Part shown: positions 15,939 through 22,776 of the stretch, one piece after another
Position numbering within the stretch: the stretch's first letter is position 1
How the letters are laid out: each line of letters starts with the position of its first letter
NCBI GenBank assembly: GCA_014879945.1
Contig: JACSRE010000232.1
Coordinates: 1-32,350, forward strand
From: Myxococcus sp.
GTDB lineage: Bacteria; Myxococcota; Myxococcia; Myxococcales; Myxococcaceae
Direction: 5' to 3'
DNA length: 32,350 nucleotides
Position numbers and translations under genes: made by a program
The notes under the pieces: model-generated
What the model saw: only the letters and a program-made list of their open reading frames with translations
What the model was told of the DNA's origin: nothing
Database searches by the model: none

Positions 15939-17633
15939 TCAGCTGACGCGGCGGCGGCGGCTGATGAGGGTGACGAGGCCCAGCAGGCCGAGCGCCTCGG
16001 GGCCGACCACCGAGCAGCCCTGCTGGGTGCGAATGGGCTGCGAGTTGTCGAGCTCGACCACCGGGCTGCCCTCTTCGGCGAGCGTCTCGACGCGCAGGGC
16101 GCTGGGGCCCGAGATGAGCGCGCGCTCCGGAGCGGCGCTGCGGCCCTCGGGGTACCTGACGCTCCAGCCCTGCTCGGTGATGAGGCGGCCAGGCGACGAG
16201 AACGTGTTGCCCGCCACGCCGCAGTTCACCTCGTAGGTGGCGTTGTGGTCGCGCGACACCTCGGGCAGCGACGGGTTGTACGAGAACACCGGGTCGCGGT
16301 TCATGTCTTGCGGCGAGAGCGTGGTGTACAGGCGGGTCAGCGTGGGGAAGGCCCTGAAGAGCGCCCCGGCTTCACGGGCCGGCTTGACCACCTTCTCGAA
16401 GATCTCGCCCGCCAGCGCCGCAGGGTTGAACGAGAGCTGGTAGTCGATGAAGCGGCCCGGGTTCTGCTCGCGGTACTCGCCCAGGTAGAAGCCGAGCTGC
16501 GCGAGGAAGTCGTCTTCGGTGGCGACGCCCTTGAGCCCGGCGGGGAACGGAATGGCGCCGAGCACCAGCGCCTTCAGGGCGGGCGGCAACACCTGGCGAG
16601 ACACCGGGCCGAAGCGGCCAGTCTGCGCCGAGGTGGGCGCGAAGCCGTTGGCGAAGAGGTGCTGCACGAAGTCGGCGGGCAGCGTCTTGGCCGCGAGCGC
16701 CTCTTGCGTGCCGAAGCGCCGCGGGCCGTCGAGCACGTCCTTCATCACGTCAGAGGTGCCGGCGTACTCGGTGACGAAGGCGTGCTTCTCGGGCGCCTCG
16801 GAGACCGCCTTGATGACGACCTCGTTGTAGTTCTGCGCGCTGTTGAGCCAGTCGAGCTGCGAGTCGTTGATGACGACGTGCCGGTAGTTGCGCGGAATGG
16901 CGCGCCCCTGCCCGAGCATCCACACCTGAATGCCCATGTTGGGCTGCGCCGCGACGCTGGTGAGGATGATGGGGATCATCGGCTTCTCGCTCGGGTACTC
17001 GAGCACCACCGGCTGAATGTCGCCCGCCGCCTTGCCCGACTGCAGCTTGAGCGCGAGGAAGAAGCTGCCCGGGTTGATGTACGGGCCCACCACGTCTTCG
17101 GTGCCCACGGGGATGAAGTAGCGGTTGTCGGCCAGCCACTTCAGCATCGCGTCCTTGTTGTCGGCCTTGAGCACCGCGTAGTCGTAGGGCCCGATGGACG
17201 ACTGGATGACGAGCGGCGAGCCGTTGCCGGCGGACTCGGCGTCGTCCACTCCGCCCCTGGCGCTGGGCGCTGCGTTGGCGAAGCCGCCGAAGCCACCGCC
17301 GCTGCAGTTGCCGGTCGCCTTCACCTGCACGAAGTAGCGCGGCTGGGTGGTGTTGATGAGCTGGGTGAAGAGCTCCTCGGTGCCGAGCTTCAGGGTGGGC
17401 ACGCTCGGAATGGGCAAGAGCCACCCGAAGTCCTTCGCCTCGCCGGCGTACTGAATCTGGATGTGCGCCGTCACCTTGCCGTTGGCGGTCGCGAAGAGAA
17501 TGCGCTCACCCGCCTGCACGATGGGCACCGTGGGGTCGGGCGGGGCGAAGCAACCACAGGCGTCGGCGCGGCCCGACCAGGTCGCGACGGCGACGGCGGC
17601 GGTGAGCAGAACGCTCGAGAGGGTCTTGATCAT
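15939..17633 (-). CDS. DUF2330 family exported protein with MYXO-CTERM-like tail
   Basis: A 564-residue protein starting MIKTLSSVLLTAAVAVATW, with GGAG 8 bases upstream of the ATG. A signal peptide is followed by the DUF2330 opening ACGCFAPPDP and the segments GERILFA and FGWLLPIP. The family has no known biochemical role. The C-terminus has the tripartite sorting-signal shape: C540 in QGCS, a hydrophobic stretch (about 545-558) and a basic cluster RRRR at 559-562. This matches the general plan of MYXO-CTERM tags, which in myxobacteria direct cleavage and lipidation and surface display. The tail makes it likely to be a surface protein. Start and end are clear. Confidence 0.9.
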   Translation of the reverse strand: MIKTLSSVLLTAAVAVATWSGRADACGCFAPPDPTVPIVQAGERILFATANGKVTAHIQIQYAGEAKDFGWLLPIPSVPTLKLGTEELFTQLINTTQPRYFVQVKATGNCSGGGFGGFANAAPSARGGVDDAESAGNGSPLVIQSSIGPYDYAVLKADNKDAMLKWLADNRYFIPVGTEDVVGPYINPGSFFLALKLQSGKAAGDIQPVVLEYPSEKPMIPIILTSVAAQPNMGIQVWMLGQGRAIPRNYRHVVINDSQLDWLNSAQNYNEVVIKAVSEAPEKHAFVTEYAGTSDVMKDVLDGPRRFGTQEALAAKTLPADFVQHLFANGFAPTSAQTGRFGPVSRQVLPPALKALVLGAIPFPAGLKGVATEDDFLAQLGFYLGEYREQNPGRFIDYQLSFNPAALAGEIFEKVVKPAREAGALFRAFPTLTRLYTTLSPQDMNRDPVFSYNPSLPEVSRDHNATYEVNCGVAGNTFSSPGRLITEQGWSVRYPEGRSAAPERALISGPSALRVETLAEEGSPVVELDNSQPIRTQQGCSVVGPEALGLLGLVTLISRRRRVS

Positions 17634-17756
17634 GTGGGGGGTCTCCGAAGAACGTCGGTTGAGTCGGCCGCGGCTCCCCTCGCAGGCCCTGTGCCACCCG
17701 TTCCTGGCAGTCGTTTCAGGGGCTTCGGGCCCGGTTCGCGGCGGCTCCCCGTGATT

Positions 17757-17786
17757 CCCGTCAGGTCGTCGTGGAAAACTGACGGG
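17757..17786. promoter_or_regulatory. inverted repeat in the divergent DUF2330/phosphoesterase gap
   Basis: CCCGTCAG (17757-17764) and CTGACGGG (17779-17786) are perfect 8-bp arms with 14 bases between. The element lies 31 bases before the GTG start of the phosphoesterase and about 120 bases from the DUF2330 start. It could be an operator or a 5' leader hairpin. Confidence 0.35.
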
Positions 17787-17817
17787 CGCGAGCGCCCCGC
17801 GTTGGTACCGTCAGCCA

Positions 17818-19362
17818 GTGCCTCCGCCACCTGTGCTCGGCCTCATCTCGATCAACGACTGCTACTCGCTCGAACGCCTGCCGCGCCTGGCGACCCTCAT
17901 CGCGCACCACCGCGCCAGCACGCCTGCCGACCGCTGGCTCATCGTGCTGGCCGGTGACTTCCTGGCGCCCAGCGTGCTGTCGGCGCTCGACGGCGGCGCG
18001 CGCATGGTGGCGGCCCTCAACGCGCTCGGGGTGACGCACGTGGTGTTCGGCAACCACGAAGACGACCTGCCGGCCTCGGAGCTGTCGCGCCGCGTGGCCG
18101 AGTTCCAGGGCGTGTGGCTGGGCACCAACGTGCATGGCTTCACGCCGGCGCTGGCCCCGTACGACGTCGTCGAGGTGGGCGGCCGCAAGGTGGGCCTCGT
18201 GGGCGTGGTGATGGACGACCCCAACGTCTACCGGCAGGCGCCGTTCGGGGGCGTGAAGCTCGACAACCCCAACGAGGCGGTCGCGCGCGCGGCGGCCCGG
18301 CTCCGGCGCGACGAAGGCTGCGACGCCGTCATCGCCATCACCCACCAGTGGCTGCGCGACGACCGCCTGCTGGCCGAGCGCGACGTGGTGCCCCTCATCC
18401 TCGGAGGCCACGAGCACGAGCCGCACCTCGAGCACCTGGGCGCCACGGTGTTGAGCAAGTCGGGCATGGACGCGGTGCGCGCGGCGGTCGTCACCGTCAC
18501 CCTCTCAGAGCCGGTGAAGGTCTGCGTCGCCCACGAGCTGGTCGCCTCGTACGCCGAAGACCCGGCGCTGCGCCGCGTGGTCGACGAGGCCAACGCCTTC
18601 GTGGAGCGCCTGTCGGGCGCGGTGCTGTGGCCGGGCCTCACCGAGCCGCTCTCGTCGCACGGCAGCCGCTCCCACCAGTCCACCATGGGCACCTTCGTCT
18701 GCTCCTGGCTGCGAGACGCGCTCGACGCCGACGTCGCGCTCTTCAACGGCGGCGGCCTGCGCGGGGCCGACACGCACGACGACGTCTTGACGATGGGCGA
18801 CCTGCAGCACGAGCTGCCCTTCGACAACGAGGTGGTGGTGCTCCCGCTGGCCGGCAAGGTGGTGAGCGAGGCGGTGGCGTACTCGCGCCGCAACGCGCCC
18901 CGCGGTGACGGCGGCTTCCTGCAGGTCGACGACCACGCGCGCGTCGCCGACGACGGCCGCACCGTCACCCACCTGGCCAACGCGCCGCTCGACGAGGCCC
19001 GCGAGTACCTGGTGGCGGTGCCCCGAGGGCACCTGCTGGGCCTCGACCGCATCGAGCCCTTCGAGCGCCTGTTGCGCGAGCGCCCCGAGGTGATTCCCGC
19101 CGCCGGCAGCGGGCAGCCGCCGCGGCTGATTCTGCTGGGCGCCCTGGTGCGCGCGCGCGTGGCGGCGCTGGGCGGCTTCGACGCGCTCGACGAAGACCAC
19201 GACGGCCGGGTCACGCGCGCTGAGCTGGCGAAGGCGCTCGAGGTCGAGACGGGCTCGGCGCCCACCGAGGCGACGGTCTCGCTGGTGTTGACGACGCTCG
19301 ACGCGAACAACGACCAGGTGCTCACCCGCGACGAGCTGAAGCCGCCGCCGCGCGGGTCGTGA
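17818..19362 (+). CDS. 5'-nucleotidase-like metallophosphoesterase with two C-terminal EF-hands
   Basis: A 514-residue protein beginning at GTG 17818 with no clear ribosome site; no later start keeps the catalytic core. Metal-binding motifs of the calcineurin-like fold run in order: SIND14, AGD47, FGN79-H80-E, ITHQW and GGHEHE. The 5'-nucleotidase C-terminal domain follows (ALFNGGGLRGAD). Two EF-hand calcium loops end the protein: residues 458-469 (DEDHDGRVTRAE) and 495-506 (DANNDQVLTRDE). No signal peptide is visible, although most UshA-type relatives are periplasmic, so this one may act in the cytoplasm. Substrate is probably a nucleotide or similar phosphoester. Calcium control through the EF-hands is inference. 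It is convergent with pal. Confidence 0.9.
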   Translation: MPPPPVLGLISINDCYSLERLPRLATLIAHHRASTPADRWLIVLAGDFLAPSVLSALDGGARMVAALNALGVTHVVFGNHEDDLPASELSRRVAEFQGVWLGTNVHGFTPALAPYDVVEVGGRKVGLVGVVMDDPNVYRQAPFGGVKLDNPNEAVARAAARLRRDEGCDAVIAITHQWLRDDRLLAERDVVPLILGGHEHEPHLEHLGATVLSKSGMDAVRAAVVTVTLSEPVKVCVAHELVASYAEDPALRRVVDEANAFVERLSGAVLWPGLTEPLSSHGSRSHQSTMGTFVCSWLRDALDADVALFNGGGLRGADTHDDVLTMGDLQHELPFDNEVVVLPLAGKVVSEAVAYSRRNAPRGDGGFLQVDDHARVADDGRTVTHLANAPLDEAREYLVAVPRGHLLGLDRIEPFERLLRERPEVIPAAGSGQPPRLILLGALVRARVAALGGFDALDEDHDGRVTRAELAKALEVETGSAPTEATVSLVLTTLDANNDQVLTRDELKPPPRGS

Positions 19363-19368
19363 GGCCAG

Positions 19369-19878
19369 TCAGCGCGAGGTCATCGACACCTTCGCGGGGC
19401 GCTTCACCGCCACGTCGTCCCGGCGGTTGAGCGAGTACGCCGCCTCGGTCTTCTCGGTGCTCAAGGGCCGCTCGGCGCCGTAGCTGATGGTGTCGAGCTG
19501 CGCGTCGGTCACGCCCAGCAGGGTGAGGTACTGGCGCGCCGACTCGGCCCGGCGCTGGGCCAGCAGCAGGTTGTACTCCTCGGTGCCGCGCTCGTCGCAG
19601 TTGCCCGCGATGACGACGGTGACGGCCTTGTTGCGGCGCAGCGCCTTCGCGAGCTTCTGCAGCGACACCATGGCCTGCGGGTCGAGCAGGTCGCTGTCGA
19701 ACTCGAAGTGCACGTTCACCTCGGCCAGGGCCTGCTCCACGTCGGCCAGGGCCGCGTCGGTGGCGGGCTCGAGCTCGACGGGCAGCAGCTCGGGCGCCGG
19801 CGCCAGCGCGACCGGCGGCACCGCGCGCACACAGCCTGAGACCAATGCGAGCACAACCGAGAGGGCGATTCGCGTCAT
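19369..19878 (-). CDS. pal: peptidoglycan-associated lipoprotein Pal
   Basis: A 169-residue outer-membrane lipoprotein starting MTRIALSVVLALVSGC (lipobox LVSGC, Cys16), with GGAG 5 bases before the ATG. The OmpA-like peptidoglycan-binding domain covers about 53-160: VHFEFDSDLLDPQA, then GNCDERGTEEYN (92-103), the RR pair at 109-110, SYGAERPLS and NRRDDV (151-156), all typical of Pal. Pal links the outer membrane to the cell wall and normally works with TolB; no tol genes are in this window, so this may be one of several Pal/OmpA paralogs common in myxobacteria. Confidence 0.93.
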   Translation of the reverse strand: MTRIALSVVLALVSGCVRAVPPVALAPAPELLPVELEPATDAALADVEQALAEVNVHFEFDSDLLDPQAMVSLQKLAKALRRNKAVTVVIAGNCDERGTEEYNLLLAQRRAESARQYLTLLGVTDAQLDTISYGAERPLSTEKTEAAYSLNRRDDVAVKRPAKVSMTSR

Positions 19879-19979
19879 GGCGTCTCCGTGGGGCCGGCGC
19901 GTGGCGCCGGTGAGGGAGACAGGGTTCTACAGGCGGCTACACCGCCGTCGAGTTTTCGGCCGGCCGGCGCAGGCTGCGC

Positions 19980-19998
19980 TGATCAGCCCGCCTGATCA
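19980..19998 (-). terminator. hairpin after the NTF2-fold gene
   Basis: TGATCAG and CTGATCA form perfect 7-bp arms with a 5-base loop, starting 4 bases past the stop codon at 20003 on the minus strand. Position fits a transcript end. No strong T-run follows, and the palindrome could also be a protein site about 100 bases upstream of pal. Confidence 0.4.
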
Positions 19999-20002
19999 CC
20001 CG

Positions 20003-20590
20003 TCACCCGCCCAGGCGCATGCTCAGCAGCGGGCCCATCAGCCCGTACGCCACCCCGTGGAGGAACTTCGGCACCATCGGCAGGGCCTGCGACATCCACT
20101 TCGTGCGGTCCCAGTGCTCGACCTGCGAGGCCACCTTGCCGTCGGCGTCGAAGGTGAGGGTCGACTCGATCTCGTTGTGCACCTTGTTCCCGAACATCTC
20201 GTAGTCGACGACCCACCTCGTCTTCACCACGTCGCCCTTCGCCTCGAGCACCTCGCTCTTGAAGGTGGCGAACGGCGGCGCGCCCTTCCACATGCCCATG
20301 ATGCTCGAGCGCTTCGTGAGGGTGAACATGTCGTCCTTGAACTTCGCGTCGGGCCGGTAGAGCTGCTCGAGCGCGCCGAGGTCGCGGCGGCCGAAGGCGG
20401 CCAGGAAGGTCTCGGCGGCGGCGCGGTTGCGCGTCTCGGTGGCGCTCGCGGCGGGGCTCGCGGCCGAGGCCTTGTTCGTCTTCGCCACCCACCCCCCTGA
20501 CGCCGGCGCCGGGGCCGCCTCGGTCGCCGCCGCGGCGCTCGCCACGGGCTGGGGCGTGGTAACCACTCGTTGACCGCTCTGCACCTTCAT
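20003..20590 (-). CDS. NTF2-like/SnoaL-type domain protein
   Basis: A 195-residue protein starting MKVQSGQRVVTTPQPVAS with an excellent ribosome site (AAAGGAG, 6 bases before the ATG). Residues 1-50 are a disordered Ala/Pro/Ser-rich lead with no signal peptide. About 55-165 fit an NTF2-like fold (AETFLAAFGRRDLGALEQLY, KFKDDMFT, TRWVVDYEMFG, ESTLTFDADGKVASQVEHWD), common in small ligand-binding or isomerase proteins. The C-terminus (165-195) is hydrophobic. It is divergent from the TetR gene across a 72-bp gap holding a palindrome over its promoter, so TetR control is likely. Ligand is unknown. Confidence 0.85.
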   Translation of the reverse strand: MKVQSGQRVVTTPQPVASAAAATEAAPAPASGGWVAKTNKASAASPAASATETRNRAAAETFLAAFGRRDLGALEQLYRPDAKFKDDMFTLTKRSSIMGMWKGAPPFATFKSEVLEAKGDVVKTRWVVDYEMFGNKVHNEIESTLTFDADGKVASQVEHWDRTKWMSQALPMVPKFLHGVAYGLMGPLLSMRLGG

Positions 20591-20617
20591 GGGGACTCCT
20601 TTGAGACCGCGTTTTCA

Positions 20618-20633
20618 GAAACACTACTGTTTC
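20618..20633. promoter_or_regulatory. probable TetR operator
   Basis: GAAACACTACTGTTTC is a perfect 6-bp inverted repeat with a 4-base centre, in the 72-bp gap between the divergent NTF2-fold and tetR genes. It covers the likely -10 of the NTF2-fold gene. Its AT-rich arms stand out against the surrounding GC, and the size fits TetR operators. Binding is inferred, not shown. Confidence 0.65.
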
Positions 20634-20650
20634 CGACGGCGCGCGGTCAA
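20621..20650 (-). promoter_or_regulatory. putative promoter of the NTF2-fold gene
   Basis: On the minus strand TTGACC (20650-20645) and TAGTGT (20626-20621) are separated by 18 bases. Transcription would start near 20613, giving a short leader of about 23 bases. The -10 lies inside the palindrome at 20618-20633, an arrangement expected for repression. Confidence 0.45.
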
Positions 20651-20662
20651 GGGGGAGGCGTG

Positions 20663-21250
20663 ATGCCGAAGACCGCGCTGCTCGAGCGCCGCGTGCACAA
20701 GCCGAAGAGCCGGGAAGAGGCCCGCACCACCCAGGCCGACCGGCTGCGGCTGGCGATGGCGCAGCTGGTGGGGAAGAACGGCTACGGGGCCACCAGCATC
20801 GCGCAGGTCATCGAGCGGGCCGGCGTCTCACGCAAGACGTTCTACGCGTTCTTCGCCGACAAGCAGGCCTGCTTCCTCGAGGCGTACGCCCACCTCACCG
20901 GGCTGCTCATCGACGCGCTCATCGCCATCGGGGCGCGCGCGGCGAGAGACGGCCGCACCGAGGCCCAGCTGGCGGCGTACCTCGAGGCGCTCTCGCGTGA
21001 CCCGCTGGTGGCGCGGGCCTTCATCGTCGAGGTGCTCTCGGCGGGCCCCGAGGCGCTGGCCGCCCGCGAGGCCGTCAACCGGCGCTTCGCCGACCTGGTG
21101 TTCGACCACACCTCGAGCGACGCGCTGGTGCGCAAGGCCATCATCGGCGGCGTCAACGACGTGGTGGCCGGCGCCATCTTGTCGGGGGCGACCGACTTCG
21201 CCCCGCTGCTGCCGAAGCTGACGCGCTTCGTGTCGTGCCGGTGGCGTTGA
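20663..21250 (+). CDS. TetR-family transcriptional regulator
   Basis: A 195-residue repressor starting MPKTALLERRVHKPKSRE at 20663, with GGGGGAGG 6 bases ahead; the open frame extends upstream to 20570 but overlaps the divergent gene. The helix-turn-helix is at 44-63 (TSIAQVIERAGVSRKTFYAF), followed by FFADKQACFLEAY, a classic TetR signature. The remainder is a helical ligand domain with no recognisable specificity. Divergence from the NTF2-fold gene and the palindrome between them point to that gene and itself as targets. It is convergent with the Usp gene, 76 bp away. Confidence 0.95.
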   Translation: MPKTALLERRVHKPKSREEARTTQADRLRLAMAQLVGKNGYGATSIAQVIERAGVSRKTFYAFFADKQACFLEAYAHLTGLLIDALIAIGARAARDGRTEAQLAAYLEALSRDPLVARAFIVEVLSAGPEALAAREAVNRRFADLVFDHTSSDALVRKAIIGGVNDVVAGAILSGATDFAPLLPKLTRFVSCRWR

Positions 21251-21326
21251 GCGTCGGTCGCGGTCGAAGGCCTCGAAGCCCTTCAGTGGCGCGCGGAGTG
21301 CCTGCGCCGCCGATGACCCCGGCGCG

Positions 21327-22637
21327 CTAGGTCGGCAGCGGCGGCGCCACCAGCACCGGCCGCTGCGCGCGCTCCATCAGCGCCTGGAGGAGGCGCCACT
21401 GGGCCAGGACCGAGGGGGCGACCACGCCGACCCGGGCCCGCTCGGCCAGCGAAAGCGGCACCGCGCCGACGCAGAACCCATCGACGTCCAGCCGCGCGGC
21501 CGCCTCGGGCCCCACCGCCTCCACCTCGCCCTGGAGGATGTGCGCGACGAGCCGCGGGCCCGCGCGCTGGGCCAGCATCGGCAGCGTCTCCATCAGCCGC
21601 AGCATCAGCGTGCGCTCCTGCTCGGGGCTGAGCGGCTCGGGCGCGACGTGGGCCACGTGCACCAGGCCCGAGGGGCCCACGGCCGCGGCGGCGTAGGCGA
21701 TGGCCCGGCTGCTCGCCTCGCTCAGGTCCGTCAGCACCAGCAGCGACTTGAAGCGCGGCGGCGCCGAGACGTGCGCCACGGCGGTCGTGCTGGGCACGCA
21801 CGCCACCGCCATCGGCGCCTGCAGCATCACGTGGTGGCTCACCGACCAGAGGCGGCTGAGCGCGGTCCGCCGGTGGGTGCCCAGGAGCACCAGGTCGACC
21901 TGCTCGTCGTTGGCCACCTCGACCAGCTGCTCGGCGGTGTGGCCCAGCCCCATCTCGAGGCGAACCCGGGTGGTGACGTTGCTGGGCAGCCCGGTCAGCG
22001 CGGCGGTCAGCTCGGCCTTCACGGTGTTGACGATGGTGAGGTGGCCCTCCTCGGGTGGGGGGACAGGCAGGCCGCGCCGCTCGTACTCACGCAGGGGCCA
22101 GAAGATGGAGGTGGCGACCAGCTCGATGGGGCCGAACTTCGCCAGCTGCGCCACCCAGTCGCGGGCGACCGCGGCGCTCGTCGTCTTGTCCATCGCCAGC
22201 AGCACCTTCAGCTGCGCGTCGCCCCGCGCCCACGCCGAGAAGGGCCGCGCGTCGCGAACGATGAGGAGCGGAACCGAGAGCGCCAGGGCCAGCTTGTCGA
22301 GGGTGCTCGCCAGCATCGAGGTGCCCCGGTCGACCGTGTCGCCCACCACGACGGCGCGCGCGCCCACCTTCGCCGCGTGCGCCGCCAGCACCTCTTCCAG
22401 GCGGCCCGAGAGCTGCCGGGTGACGACGGTGGTGCCCTCTTTCGTCAGCCGGGCGGCCTCGGCCTTGAGCGCGGTCGCGGCCACCTCGTTGAAGCGGTCG
22501 GCGAAGGCCCGGAGCAGCCCCGAAGGCGCGACGTGAATCAGCTCCAGCGGCTCGCGGTGCGCGCGGGCCAGGGCGGCCGCCGCGTCGACGGCCGGCGACG
22601 ACTCCTCAGAGAACCTCGTGGCGCAGAGAATCGACAT
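21327..22637 (-). CDS. triple-domain universal stress protein
   Basis: A 436-residue protein starting MSILCATRFSEESSPAVD at 22637; in-frame upstream starts to 22754 lack support. Three tandem Usp (HUP-fold) domains can be seen: 1-129, 141-282 and 296-431, each beginning with a beta-strand such as VLLAMD or LLVLTDLSEASS. The domain 2 nucleotide-binding loop reads GTHRRTALSR (253-262), where the usual G-x2-G has an Arg in place of the second Gly; domains 1 and 3 are also degenerate, so ATP binding is doubtful. Soluble, probably cytoplasmic. Usp proteins usually carry one or two domains. The helicase gene lies 139 bp upstream on the same strand. Confidence 0.85.
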   Translation of the reverse strand: MSILCATRFSEESSPAVDAAAALARAHREPLELIHVAPSGLLRAFADRFNEVAATALKAEAARLTKEGTTVVTRQLSGRLEEVLAAHAAKVGARAVVVGDTVDRGTSMLASTLDKLALALSVPLLIVRDARPFSAWARGDAQLKVLLAMDKTTSAAVARDWVAQLAKFGPIELVATSIFWPLREYERRGLPVPPPEEGHLTIVNTVKAELTAALTGLPSNVTTRVRLEMGLGHTAEQLVEVANDEQVDLVLLGTHRRTALSRLWSVSHHVMLQAPMAVACVPSTTAVAHVSAPPRFKSLLVLTDLSEASSRAIAYAAAAVGPSGLVHVAHVAPEPLSPEQERTLMLRLMETLPMLAQRAGPRLVAHILQGEVEAVGPEAAARLDVDGFCVGAVPLSLAERARVGVVAPSVLAQWRLLQALMERAQRPVLVAPPLPT

Positions 22638-22776
22638 GGAGCACCCCCGGTGGACGGCTCCGTGCAGCGCAAGCATCAGGCGAGCCGTCGCCGCCTCGCG
22701 CTGGCGCCCCTCAGGCTGGAGCTCGTTCAGCCGCCCGCGCCCGGTGCCCATCACTTCGATTGAGCACGCGTCGTCG

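Noticed and set aside
16245-17957. Plus frame of 570 codons opposite DUF2330
   Set aside because: No recognisable domain and skewed composition; DUF2330 on the other strand has signal peptide, family motifs and sorting tail.
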